Shown here piece after piece: positions 1-7,678 of a stretch of 64,000 nt of DNA. The translations under genes and the position numbers were made by a program. The stretch is taken from assembly GCF_003337235.1 (NCBI RefSeq), contig NZ_QPJC01000009.1:62001-126000 (forward strand). The letters are read 5' to 3'. The notes beneath the pieces were generated by a model, which was given only the letters and a program-made list of their open reading frames with translations, did not search any database and was not told where the DNA came from. Numbering within the stretch: the stretch's first letter is position 1; each line of letters begins with the position of its first letter. The stretch comes from Halopolyspora algeriensis (lineage in GTDB: Bacteria > Actinomycetota > Actinomycetes > Mycobacteriales > Pseudonocardiaceae).

Positions 1-69
1 CTCTTCGGCGGTCATGTTGACGACCTCGTCGAACTGGCTGCGAATCTCGCCTCGCTGTTGTTCCTCCAC
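1..69 (-). CDS. DUF3140 family protein, N-terminal fragment (cut by window edge)
   Basis: Only the first 23 codons lie in the window. They start with GTG, preceded by GAGGTGG at about 8 bases, and read into the window edge. The peptide contains a short charged leader followed by SQFDEVVNMTAEE. This resembles the start of DUF3140 proteins, small actinobacterial proteins of unknown function with a conserved 'xVNMTxxEL' segment. An in-frame GTG lies five codons upstream but has no clear ribosome binding site. The function is unknown and the assignment rests on a very short stretch. Confidence 0.5.
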   Translation of the reverse strand, partial: MEEQQRGEIRSQFDEVVNMTAEE

Positions 70-171
70 GTTCGACCACCTCACTGCCGACTGGAACGTA
101 CGGTCATGCGCGGAGGGCTCCCCGGTGAACCGGGCACCTACGTTGCGGGGGCTTGTTTGCGCCCTGCCCGC

Positions 172-693
172 TCACGAGACTTCCGCGATGCTGCGATCGG
201 CTTCGTCATAGCTGCGCACACCCACCCATTCCTGCTCGGTGACGTGTGTTCCGACCAGTGAGCGCATCGCGCTGCGACGCCGGCTGCTGTCGAGACCGCG
301 GGCGAGTGTCACGTGGGGCACCCATCTGCTCGGCCGGTGCAGCGGGTGCGGTGTGCCGTTCGCTGCGCTGACCCGCTCGTGCACCTGGCGGTGCAGCGCC
401 GTCAGCCATGGCACCGGGCGGATGCTCACCACGAGGGCTTGCCGCTCACCTCGCCCCAAGAACCGCATCTCGCCGAGTGGAGCGGTGGCGGGAAGCCATT
501 GCCCGGCTTCGGCGAGGACGCTGTCGAGCGTTCGTTGATCGAGTTCGCACCGGGTCATGGTCGCGTGGGGACGGTTGCTGGCATGGGTGTGGCGTGCCTG
601 GCTGGGCAGACCGGCCTCGAGCAGCAGCCACCACAGCCGGCGCAGCGCCGCATCCAGTCCCGGGCCGGGGAGAAGCTCGATCGTTCGTGCCAC
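172..693 (-). CDS. 2'-5' RNA ligase family protein (2H phosphoesterase superfamily)
   Basis: This 173-residue protein carries the two HxT motifs that define 2H phosphoesterases: HAT near residue 43 and HVT near residue 127. Family members hydrolyse or ligate 2'-5' or cyclic phosphodiester bonds in RNA or nucleotides; the substrate here is unknown. I chose the GTG at 693 because a GAGG lies upstream and the first motif then falls at the usual place; an upstream in-frame start would overlap the SRPBCC gene. The gene follows that SRPBCC gene on the same strand. Its 3' end is duplicated as an isolated fragment near 3.5 kb. Confidence 0.8.
   Translation of the reverse strand: MARTIELLPGPGLDAALRRLWWLLLEAGLPSQARHTHASNRPHATMTRCELDQRTLDSVLAEAGQWLPATAPLGEMRFLGRGERQALVVSIRPVPWLTALHRQVHERVSAANGTPHPLHRPSRWVPHVTLARGLDSSRRRSAMRSLVGTHVTEQEWVGVRSYDEADRSIAEVS
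180..258. repeat. 79-bp imperfect repeat, copy 1 (2H ligase 3' end)
   Basis: These 79 bases cover the last codons of the 2H phosphoesterase gene. They match positions 3442-3520 at roughly four of five bases when aligned without gaps. Both copies read, on the minus strand, a tail containing VGVRSYDEADR. Confidence 0.75.
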
Positions 694-715
694 AGGGCTG
701 TGCGCACCTCGGTGC

Positions 716-1120
716 TCAGCTGCGCGCGGTGCTGCGGCCTTCGACGTGACGTTTGATGTTGGCCAGGGTTGCCTCGAGGCCGCTGCGGATACCGGGGCCG
801 TCGGCACGCTCGGTGTGCAGCGTGACCGTCACGGTCGCGGAGTCGTCGCCTTCCCCGGTGACTCGGAGTTCACCGCGATACCGGTTCGGCCCTTCCGAGC
901 CCCACCGCATGGTGCGGGCACCCTCGTCGGTTTCCATCCATGCTTCACCCTCGCGCCGTTCGCCTTCCACCTCTGCCACGACATGCACGGCGCCGGCCCC
1001 GACGGATTCGGCGGAAACCATTCCCTCGAAGTATTCGGGCAGATTTCGCACCTCGGAGAGATAGTCGAACAGTGCGGACGGCGACGTGCGCACGGTGGCG
1101 CTGTGTTCGTAATCACCCAT
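716..1120 (-). CDS. SRPBCC (START-like) family protein
   Basis: A 134-residue protein beginning MGDYEHSATVRTSPSALFDYL, the typical first strand and helix of the SRPBCC fold. It continues with alternating beta strands and a long C-terminal helix (GIRSGLEATLANIKRHV). These small helix-grip proteins bind hydrophobic ligands; some act as cyclases or as stress proteins. No catalytic residues can be named, so no reaction is proposed. The ribosome binding site is weak (GGCGGTG). It lies just upstream of the 2H phosphoesterase gene and may be co-transcribed with it. Confidence 0.8.
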   Translation of the reverse strand: MGDYEHSATVRTSPSALFDYLSEVRNLPEYFEGMVSAESVGAGAVHVVAEVEGERREGEAWMETDEGARTMRWGSEGPNRYRGELRVTGEGDDSATVTVTLHTERADGPGIRSGLEATLANIKRHVEGRSTARS

Positions 1121-1199
1121 GTTCACCGTTGTAGCACCGCCGGGAACGCCCCGCATCTCGACCACCGCATTGTGCGGCAACGAATCACCACGGTCCTGC

Positions 1200-1784
1200 T
1201 CACCACACAATTCGATCGATTCGTCGCGAATCGTCGTGAATCGTCGCGAATCGTCGCGACCGGCGCCCGAGCGAATGTTCGGCGAAAATATCGACGGGCA
1301 GGCCGACACCGTGACATTTCCGATCTTCGTATTTCCGACTCGTGAGGAGAGCCGAAGACGATCTCGTCCTCCTCGGGGGACGGGTGCGCGTTGCCGTGCG
1401 GCCAGCGGCCACCGAGCCGGATCCACCACCATCCCGAGTCGGAGGCGGGGTGCTGTCCGTGTCGAGCGCCACGCGTGCCGCGGCGGCCGGTGGCACTCCG
1501 TCGTGGGTCGGAGAAATTACCCGATGCAGGCGTTGCAGGTCCTGCGCGGCATAGCGGCGATGTCGCCCCGGGGAGTGCCCGGTGTGGCCGAGGCCGTAAC
1601 GGCGGCCCCAGCTGCGCAGCGTCGACACGGCGATGCCCAGCCGTTGCGCGACCGCGCCGATCGGCCGAGCGAGCCACCGGGTTCGGCGAACCTCTCCTCG
1701 CCACTGCAGGTCCCCGGGACTACGCCCGGGGTGTGCCGTCCCAGCGCCATGTGCCGAGGCGAGGGTGTCCGGGCAGTTCGGCAC
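1200..1784 (-). pseudogene. MerR-type DNA-binding protein, truncated (sensor domain missing)
   Basis: The frame encodes a MerR/BldC-like winged HTH (PIGAVAQRLGIAVSTLRSW, then a wing with SPGRHRRY) similar to the N-terminus of CarH-type regulators. Those normally continue for about 200 residues into a cobalamin-binding domain. Here the similarity stops after about 70 residues (AAAARVALD) and a low-complexity Arg/Thr/Pro tail follows, crossing the 10-bp repeats. No ATG or GTG lies close to the HTH; the only in-frame GTG (1784) overlaps the upstream gene by about 65 bases. I therefore treat it as a remnant, though a short HTH-only protein is possible. Confidence 0.5.
1221..1260. repeat. Four tandem 10-bp repeats
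   Basis: Four consecutive units of TCGTCGCGAA occupy exactly 40 bases: units 1 and 3 are identical, unit 2 has one T for C and unit 4 ends in C. They lie about 100 bases upstream of the SRPBCC start codon, in the 3' part of the truncated MerR reading frame. Confidence 0.85.
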
Positions 1785-2376
1785 GTCCCGTGGCCCACAG
1801 CAAAGTGCTCCACGGATCCGTGGAGCTCGGCGCGTGCGGAAACAGCCGGACGAGCACTCGCGAGCACAGCTCGGCAGGTGGATTCCAGACGAGCCCGAGC
1901 CCTTGCGCCAGGTCATACGTGTGCACCAGCGTTTCCACGATGCCCATCGCGGCAAAGCCTTCGGGGTCGGAGACACCGAAGACGTGGTAAGCACGGGTCT
2001 GCGGAGACGTCGTGCGCACCATGGCGATCAGCAGCGCACCGCTCGCCTCCAGCACCTGCAACAGGCCGGCGGGCCCTGCCGCACGGTCCGCGTGAACGGT
2101 GGTCTCCGGGCCGCCGGGTCGGCAACTCTCCCACACGATGGGCACCTCACCATCCACCGGCGGTGTTGTGGGGCCGAGTTGGACGGCGTAGGCGAACAGG
2201 TCGTCACTGAGGTGCTCGACAGTCTCCCAGCAGTCCCATTCCAGCGGACCGGCCCTGCCGTCCCAGGCCGCCGAGTCCGCTCCGCGTAGGACTTCCACAG
2301 CGAGTTGCAGGGCAAGGCCGAGGTCGTCCGCGGTGACAGGAGACCAGGGTGAACCACTCTCGGGTGATCGGGACAT
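1720..2376 (-). CDS. Mycothiol-dependent maleylpyruvate isomerase/DinB-like family protein
   Basis: A 218-residue protein with the four-helix DinB/MDMPI fold. The N-terminal part has LEWDCWETVEHLSDDLFAYA, where the helix His and acidic residues are usually metal ligands. A later helix carries ETLVHTYDLAQGLGL, the characteristic 'xHxxDLAxxLG' motif. Many actinobacterial members use mycothiol as cofactor, but the substrate of this one cannot be read from sequence. The ATG at 2376 was chosen because the motifs then sit at normal positions; upstream residues look non-coding. Confidence 0.8.
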   Translation of the reverse strand: MSRSPESGSPWSPVTADDLGLALQLAVEVLRGADSAAWDGRAGPLEWDCWETVEHLSDDLFAYAVQLGPTTPPVDGEVPIVWESCRPGGPETTVHADRAAGPAGLLQVLEASGALLIAMVRTTSPQTRAYHVFGVSDPEGFAAMGIVETLVHTYDLAQGLGLVWNPPAELCSRVLVRLFPHAPSSTDPWSTLLWATGRAELPGHPRLGTWRWDGTPRA

Positions 2377-2615
2377 GACAGGACCATACCGACAGCAGGA
2401 CAGACCACCCCCTGCCCGTGACGGCGGGCGGAGAAACCGGCGACCCCATGCGCAACCGGAACGCGGGCATCGCCGCACCGTCGCCCTCAGCTCGGTCTCG
2501 GCCTCGCCGCCCCCCTTTCGCCTGCTCGTGCAGTGCCTTGGTCGTCAAGCCAGTAGGCGATCCTCGTGTGCCTGGTCGACATGTCTCGGCACGGCCCGGC
2601 GTGGGCTCGGTCAGG

Positions 2616-3296
2616 TCATGGCTGTGACTCACAGCCCGTGTAGACGTCCACGCTCCGGGGCGGGTCGCCGCCGCAGAGCGCGCACACTTGTTCGCAGTAG
2701 CGTGCCCACAGGTACGTCTGCATCTCCCTGAGCAGGGTGAGCCGGTCGTAAAGCAGGTTGACCACCTCGTCGCTGCAGCGGGCCCACGACTCGATCTCGA
2801 AACGCAGCTGCTCGCCGTCACCGACGGTGCGGAACTCGATCTGGCCGGCTTCGAAGTGGCCGGCCAGTGTGGCCAAACGAAAGGAGGTGGAGCTGGTGTG
2901 GATGACGCGGACGGGGCCTTCCCACGGGCCGGGCATCCGGACGACGAGCTCGTCGCCGACCCGCATGGTGTCGTGGCCGTCCTCGGTTTCGAACAGCGCT
3001 ATTTCAGGGGGGACGGCCGCGTTCGGATCGGCCATCAACCGCCCCATGATCTGTTCGGGTTCCAGTCGGCTCGCGGTGATGAACACACCATAGCGCCGGT
3101 GAAAGGATCGACCCGTTCCTTGCTCGATCGTTTGAATGCCCCGTCCACAGGCGTCGGGCAGCTCGGGGGCGAGCACGGCTTCGTGCTCGTCGACGCGGTG
3201 GATCGGCGGCGGGCACAGGAAGTAGCGCAGCGTGGTCAGCACGATTCCGGGAGGCCACCGGTACGCCCAGTGCCACCGCATACCCGAACTCACCAT
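2616..3296 (-). CDS. DUF1990 family protein
   Basis: A 226-residue protein. The centre and C-terminus contain GDELVVRMPGPWEGPVRV, then TSFRLATLAGHFEAGQIEFR, a layout seen in DUF1990 (YP01-like) proteins. That motif is followed by an FEIESWARCSDE segment. The family is widespread in actinobacteria and has no established biochemical role. The start at 3296 has GGGGTG six bases upstream; an internal ATG at 3281 is an alternative. A second, shorter DUF1990 protein is encoded near 31.4-31.9 kb. About 240 bases separate it from the next gene downstream, with nothing I can identify. Confidence 0.65.
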   Translation of the reverse strand: MVSSGMRWHWAYRWPPGIVLTTLRYFLCPPPIHRVDEHEAVLAPELPDACGRGIQTIEQGTGRSFHRRYGVFITASRLEPEQIMGRLMADPNAAVPPEIALFETEDGHDTMRVGDELVVRMPGPWEGPVRVIHTSSTSFRLATLAGHFEAGQIEFRTVGDGEQLRFEIESWARCSDEVVNLLYDRLTLLREMQTYLWARYCEQVCALCGGDPPRSVDVYTGCESQP

Positions 3297-3406
3297 CGTG
3301 CACCCCGTCGAGGCCGGTCGGTGTCGGTAAGATCGGTCCCATGCTCGCGGGAGCATGTGGCCATGCTCGAAGGGTTTCCCCGATGCGCCGGGTGTATGCG
3401 CTGAGA

Positions 3407-3432
3407 GGGGTGGCGCGTTCGCGCTCCACCCC
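3407..3432. terminator. GC-rich hairpin
   Basis: GGGGTGGCGCG pairs with GCGCTCCACCCC through a three-base loop with one bulged T. No T-run follows. It lies between the DUF1990 start region and the 2H fragment, so its role is uncertain. Confidence 0.35.
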
Positions 3433-3433
3433 G

Positions 3434-3535
3434 TTACAGGGCCTCCGTGATGCCGCGGTCGGCTTCGTCGTAGCTGCGCACGCCGACCCGTTCGTGCTCG
3501 GTGCCGTACATCCCGGCCAGCAGGCGCACCGCTCT
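3434..3535 (-). pseudogene. 2H phosphoesterase C-terminal remnant
   Basis: The minus-strand frame ending at 3434 reads EHERVGVRSYDEADRGITEAL, which matches the end of the 2H phosphoesterase encoded at 172-693 (EQEWVGVRSYDEADRSIAEVS). No start codon, HxT motif or other part of that family is present upstream; the frame instead runs antisense or out of frame into the polyol operon. It is best explained as a stranded duplicate of the 3' end. The 79-base DNA repeat at 180-258 and 3442-3520 supports this. Confidence 0.6.
3442..3520. repeat. 79-bp imperfect repeat, copy 2
   Basis: Second copy of the 3'-end repeat found at 180-258. It lies about 90 bases beyond the last gene of the polyol operon and has no intact gene attached. 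Confidence 0.75.
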
Positions 3536-3609
3536 GTGCAGCGCTCCCCCTGTCCTCTGGGGCGCTGGCCACGCCTGTCGACGCTCACACAACTCCTGCC
3601 CTGCCCGGG

Positions 3610-4659
3610 CTACTCGTGCGGAAGCACGATGGCCTTCACCGCCGTGTCCTCGCGGGCGGAGACGGTGAGTGCGCGTTCCACCTCCTCCAGGCCGAAGCGG
3701 TGGGTGACGAGACGATCGAGATCCACCGTGCCGGAGGCTGCCAGGTCGATGGCCGTGGGCCAGGTGTTGGCGTAGCGGAACGTTCCGGTGAGCTCGATTT
3801 CGCGGCTTTGCACATGACTCAGCGGCAACGGGATCTCGTCGCCGCCCATGCCGACCAACACCACTCGACCGGCACGGGACACCGTGCGAACGGCTTCGTT
3901 GATCGCGGGCGGAAAACCGGAGCACTCCAGAAGCACGTCCGGCTCGAAACCCGACTGTCCCAACGGGGTGCGGCCGACGTCCAGCGTCGCGGTCGCGGCC
4001 AGTTCCGCGGCCAGCTCCAGCCGGTGCGGCTTGACGTCGCTGACGAGGACCTCGCGGGCCCCGAACGCGCGGGCGGTCTGAGCGGCGACCAGCCCGATCG
4101 GCCCGGCTCCGGTCACCAGCACCCGGGAAGCCGGTCCCACTCGAGCTTTCCGACAGGCCCACACCCCCACCGACAGCGGCTCGCACAGTGCGGCGGCCTC
4201 GTCGGAGAGCGTCTCGGGCACGGGGTGGGCGAACTCCTCGTGCAGCGTGACGTACTCGCAAAACGCCCCGTCGACCGGGGGTGTGGCGAAAAACCGCATC
4301 CCGGGGCAGAGGTTGTAGCGCCCGGCGCGGCACTGGCTGCAGGTGAAGCACGGCACTCCCGGCTCCAAGGAGACCCGCTGCCCCGGTTCGAGCCGGGTGA
4401 CCCGCGCACCACGGGCCACGACGACACCGCTGGCCTCGTGCCCCAGGACCAGCGGTGCCTCCACGACGTGCTCGCCGATCCGGCCGTGTTCGAGGTAGTG
4501 GGTGTCCGATCCGCAGGTGCCGACCGCACGCACCTCGATCAGCACCTCGTACGGGCCCGGCTGCGGCACCGGTCGCCGCTCCACCACGATGTCCTCGATA
4601 CCGCGCAGCACCGAAGCGCGCATGGTCTCCGAAATCGTGGTTTCTTCCTCGCGTGACAT
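3610..4659 (-). CDS. Zinc-dependent polyol (sorbitol/xylitol-type) dehydrogenase, MDR family
   Basis: A 349-residue medium-chain dehydrogenase. It shows the catalytic zinc region (GTCGSDTHYLEHG, then GHEASGVV), a four-Cys-like structural segment (PCFTCSQCRAGRYNLC) and the Rossmann motif GAGPIGLVAA. The ligand pattern and CEPLSVGVWAC segment fit sorbitol/xylitol dehydrogenases, which oxidise a sugar alcohol to a ketose with NAD. It is the last gene of the polyol operon, 17 bases after the ABC ATPase. AGGCGAGGAGG precedes the ATG. Sorbitol to fructose is the most likely reaction given the fructokinase-like gene nearby, but the substrate is inferred. Confidence 0.85.
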   Translation of the reverse strand: MSREEETTISETMRASVLRGIEDIVVERRPVPQPGPYEVLIEVRAVGTCGSDTHYLEHGRIGEHVVEAPLVLGHEASGVVVARGARVTRLEPGQRVSLEPGVPCFTCSQCRAGRYNLCPGMRFFATPPVDGAFCEYVTLHEEFAHPVPETLSDEAAALCEPLSVGVWACRKARVGPASRVLVTGAGPIGLVAAQTARAFGAREVLVSDVKPHRLELAAELAATATLDVGRTPLGQSGFEPDVLLECSGFPPAINEAVRTVSRAGRVVLVGMGGDEIPLPLSHVQSREIELTGTFRYANTWPTAIDLAASGTVDLDRLVTHRFGLEEVERALTVSAREDTAVKAIVLPHE

Positions 4660-4676
4660 GGAAGTCCTCCTCGCCT

Positions 4677-5807
4677 TCAGACACCTGTCCCGACGCGCGC
4701 GGACATCTCCTCGCCGTCGATGCGGGCCCCGGTGTCGGGATGGAACACGTGCACGCTGCCGGCACCGTGCCGCAGCCCGATCGTCTCGCCCAAGCGCCCC
4801 GGGGCTCGCCGGTGTGAGCGAGCCACGAGCCGCGTGGACGCACCGCCCCGGTCGTCGACGAGGTGGGCGTGCACATAGGACTCGCTGCCCAGCTCCTCGA
4901 CCAGGTCGATCCGCACGTCGATGCCCTGGCCCGCGGGCACCACCTCGAGCTGCTCCGGGCGCAGACCGACGGTGACCGAGCTCAGCTCCTGCCGGTGCAG
5001 TGCGGCCAGCCGGTCCCGCTCGAGCGGCAGCGTGCTCTCCCCGAGCTGCACACCCTCGGACGTGACGAGCGCAGGGACCAGGTTCATCGCGGGCGAGCCG
5101 ATGAAGCCCGCCACGAACGCGTTGACCGGGGCGTCGTAGAGCTCGGTGGGGGCGGCGAACTGCTGCAGCTTTCCGTCCTTGAGCACCGCGACGCGGTCTC
5201 CCATGGTCATCGCCTCGACCTGGTCGTGGGTGACGTAGACCGTGGTGGTGCCCAACCGCCGTTGCAGCGCGGCGATCTGGGTGCGGGTCTGCACGCGCAG
5301 CTTCGCGTCCAGGTTGGACAGCGGTTCGTCCATGCAGAAAACCTGCGGCTCACGCACGATGGCCCGCCCCATGGCCACGCGCTGTCGTTGACCTCCGGAG
5401 AGCTTGGCGGGTTTGCGGTCCAGGAAGTCGCTGAGGTCGAGCAGCTCCGCGGCCTGCTCGACCTGCCGGCGTCGTTCACCGGCGGGCACACCGCGCATCT
5501 TGAGCGCGAACCCCATGTTCTCGGCCACGGTCATGCTCGGGTACAGCGCGTAGTTCTGGAACACCATCGCGATGTCGCGGTCCTTGGAGGGCACGCCGAC
5601 CATGTCCTTGCCGTTGATGGTGATGTTGCCCTCGTCGATGTCCTCGAGACCGGCGAGCATGCGCAGCGCCGTGCTTTTGCCGGACCCGGAGGGGCCGACG
5701 AGGACGATGAACTCCCCGTCGTCGACTTCGAGCGTGAGCCTGTCGACGGCGGGGTTCGCGGCGCCCTCGTACAGGCAGGATGCGGTTTGGTAGGCGATCG
5801 TGGCCAT
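4677..5807 (-). CDS. Sugar ABC transporter ATP-binding protein (MalK/UgpC/SmoK type)
   Basis: A 376-residue ABC ATPase with Walker A GPSGSGKST, Q-loop VFQNYALYP, signature LSGGQRQRVAMGRA, Walker B VFCMDEPLSNLD and switch His in YVTHDQVEA. The C-terminal third is the regulatory TOBE/OB region typical of the MalK group (TVGLRPEQLEVV). It would power the two permeases encoded just upstream, importing a polyol through the cytoplasmic membrane. It sits 30 bases after the second permease gene. The length is normal for the family. Confidence 0.92.
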   Translation of the reverse strand: MATIAYQTASCLYEGAANPAVDRLTLEVDDGEFIVLVGPSGSGKSTALRMLAGLEDIDEGNITINGKDMVGVPSKDRDIAMVFQNYALYPSMTVAENMGFALKMRGVPAGERRRQVEQAAELLDLSDFLDRKPAKLSGGQRQRVAMGRAIVREPQVFCMDEPLSNLDAKLRVQTRTQIAALQRRLGTTTVYVTHDQVEAMTMGDRVAVLKDGKLQQFAAPTELYDAPVNAFVAGFIGSPAMNLVPALVTSEGVQLGESTLPLERDRLAALHRQELSSVTVGLRPEQLEVVPAGQGIDVRIDLVEELGSESYVHAHLVDDRGGASTRLVARSHRRAPGRLGETIGLRHGAGSVHVFHPDTGARIDGEEMSARVGTGV

Positions 5808-5837
5808 GGTGGCTCCCGGGATGGGCGGTGTGACGGC

Positions 5838-6776
5838 TTACTTGATGGCTCCGAAGGACAGCCCTCGGACGAGCTTGTTCTGCGCGACCCAGCCGGCGAT
5901 GACGACCGGCAGCGCCGCCAGCGTCGAGGCAGCCGACAGCCGTGCCCAGAACAGGCCTTCGCCGGTGATGAACCCGACCAGCGACACGGGGGCGGTCTGC
6001 GCGCGCACCGCGGTGAGGTTGACCGCGAAGAAGAATTCGTTCCAGGAAAAGATCACGCAGATCAGCGCGGTCGCGGCGATACCGGGCGAGACCAGCGGGA
6101 GGATCACTCGCCGCACCGCCGTCCACAGGCTCGCTCCGTCCATACTGGCCGCCTCCAGCAGCTCGGCGGGCACCTCCAGGAAGAACGAGCGCATCATCCA
6201 GATCGCGATCGGCAGGTTCATGCCGGTGTAGAGGATGATCAGCGTCCAGATGTTGTCGAGCAGACCGATCCGGTTGACGATGACGTACAGCGGGACGATC
6301 ACGGCCACGATCGGCAGCATTTTGGTGCTCAGGAAGAAGAACAGCACGTCCTTGGTCTTCTTCACCGGTCGCAGCGACAGCGCGAACGCCGCCGGGATGC
6401 CCAGCACCAGCACACAGGTGGTCGACACGAGCGTGGCGAACGCCGAATTCAGCAGGGTAGTCCCGACCCCGCTGGCCAGAACCGCCTGAAACTGCTCCAG
6501 CGTGGGGGAGAACCACAGCGTGGGCGGGTCGGTGTAGGCGGCGCGTTCGTACTTGAAAGCGGTCAGCACCATCCACAGCACGGGGAAGAAGAACACCAGC
6601 GCGGCAAGCCACGCCAGCACCGCCCAGATCACCGCCGCGCCGCGGTGCTTGCGCCGGGCGCGCTGCCGTGGCCTCGTCTCGTCGGCGGAACTGCGGGATT
6701 GCGCGGCGCTGCCGGCCACCGGAGTATCCCGCACTGTCGCTGAAGTGGTGTCGCCGGAAAGGGCGGGATCGGTCAT
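5838..6776 (-). CDS. Carbohydrate ABC transporter permease (MalG/SmoG type)
   Basis: A 312-residue inner-membrane permease. After a 45-residue hydrophilic N-terminus come about six membrane segments, and the cytoplasmic EAA loop reads ELLEAASMDGASLWTAVRR. The TDPPTLWFSPTLEQFQAVL segment after the first helix is characteristic of MalG-type subunits. Its start overlaps the stop of the partner permease gene by ATGA, so the two are translationally coupled and probably form the transmembrane heterodimer. Confidence 0.92.
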   Translation of the reverse strand: MTDPALSGDTTSATVRDTPVAGSAAQSRSSADETRPRQRARRKHRGAAVIWAVLAWLAALVFFFPVLWMVLTAFKYERAAYTDPPTLWFSPTLEQFQAVLASGVGTTLLNSAFATLVSTTCVLVLGIPAAFALSLRPVKKTKDVLFFFLSTKMLPIVAVIVPLYVIVNRIGLLDNIWTLIILYTGMNLPIAIWMMRSFFLEVPAELLEAASMDGASLWTAVRRVILPLVSPGIAATALICVIFSWNEFFFAVNLTAVRAQTAPVSLVGFITGEGLFWARLSAASTLAALPVVIAGWVAQNKLVRGLSFGAIK

Positions 6777-7678
6777 CAGGCTGCCTCCTGTGCACCCATG
6801 AAACTCTTGAAGATCAGCCGCAGTGCGAGCATGGCGATGACGATGGTGGCCGCGACCGTGACCACGCCCATGGCCGCCGCCTGCCCGACCTCGAAGCCCA
6901 GAAAGGCGCGCTGGTAGATGTAGAACGGCAGGTTGGCGCTTTCCACTCCGGGACCGCCCGAGGTCATCATGTAGATCGCGCCGAAGGTGTTGACCAGGTA
7001 AATCGCCCCGAGCACCACGCCCAGCTCGATGAAACGGCGCAGGTGCGGCAGTGTCAGCTCGCGGAACAGCGCGATCGGCCCTGCCCCGTCGACACGACCC
7101 GCCTCCAGGACGTCCTCCGGCATGCTCTGCAGTCCGGCCAGGATCAGCAGCATCATGAACGGCGTCCACCGCCAGATCAGGTCCACCATCACCGTCGCCA
7201 GCGGGAACTGGCTCACCCACGCGAAGTTTCCGACGCCGAACGGCTGCAGCACGAAGTTGACGATTCCGAAGACCGGATCGAACATCGCGGTCTTCCACAG
7301 CAGGGCACCGGCCACGGGCGTGATCAGAAACGGGGTGATGAGCAGCGTGCGCACCACACCCCTGCCGCGGAAACTGCGGTTGAGCAGCAGCGCCAGCCCC
7401 AGCCCGAGCAGCGCCGAGATCAGCACCGTGCCCACGATCAGGATCACCGTGTTCATCGCGACCTCGCGGAACTGGCTGTCGCGGAACACGTAGAGGTAGT
7501 TCTGCAGTCCGACGAACTCCCACGATCCCGGTCGGACGAGGTTCCAGGAGTGCGTCGAGTAGTACACCGTGAGCAGAAACGGCACCTGGGTCACCAGGAT
7601 GGTGAACAGCAGCGCAGGCAACAGCGGTGCCCGACGCCGCCACCCCTCGGCGCGCGAGAGCGTCGAGTGCTTGGTCAT
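6776..7678 (-). CDS. Carbohydrate ABC transporter permease (MalF/SmoF type)
   Basis: A 300-residue permease with six predicted membrane helices and the EAA loop DVLEAGRVDGAGPIALFRE. The short N-terminus followed by PALLFTILVTQVPFLLTVYY is typical of MalF-type sugar permeases outside the maltose system. It overlaps the solute-binding protein gene upstream and the second permease gene downstream by four bases each (ATGA), forming a tightly coupled block. Confidence 0.92.
   Translation of the reverse strand: MTKHSTLSRAEGWRRRAPLLPALLFTILVTQVPFLLTVYYSTHSWNLVRPGSWEFVGLQNYLYVFRDSQFREVAMNTVILIVGTVLISALLGLGLALLLNRSFRGRGVVRTLLITPFLITPVAGALLWKTAMFDPVFGIVNFVLQPFGVGNFAWVSQFPLATVMVDLIWRWTPFMMLLILAGLQSMPEDVLEAGRVDGAGPIALFRELTLPHLRRFIELGVVLGAIYLVNTFGAIYMMTSGGPGVESANLPFYIYQRAFLGFEVGQAAAMGVVTVAATIVIAMLALRLIFKSFMGAQEAA

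Noticed and set aside
1221-1260. Tandem 10-bp repeats considered as a CRISPR array
   Set aside because: Units are directly adjacent with no spacers and no cas genes exist in the window.
2418-2615. Short minus-strand frame starting MSTRHTRIAYWL, resembling a DoxX N-terminus
   Set aside because: Only about 12 residues agree and nothing that follows fits the family; too little to call a remnant.
4863-6743. Long plus-strand open frame of 626 codons opposite the ABC transporter genes
   Set aside because: It is antisense to three well-supported genes, is rich in His/Arg/Gln/Gly as expected for GC-rich shadows and matches no family.
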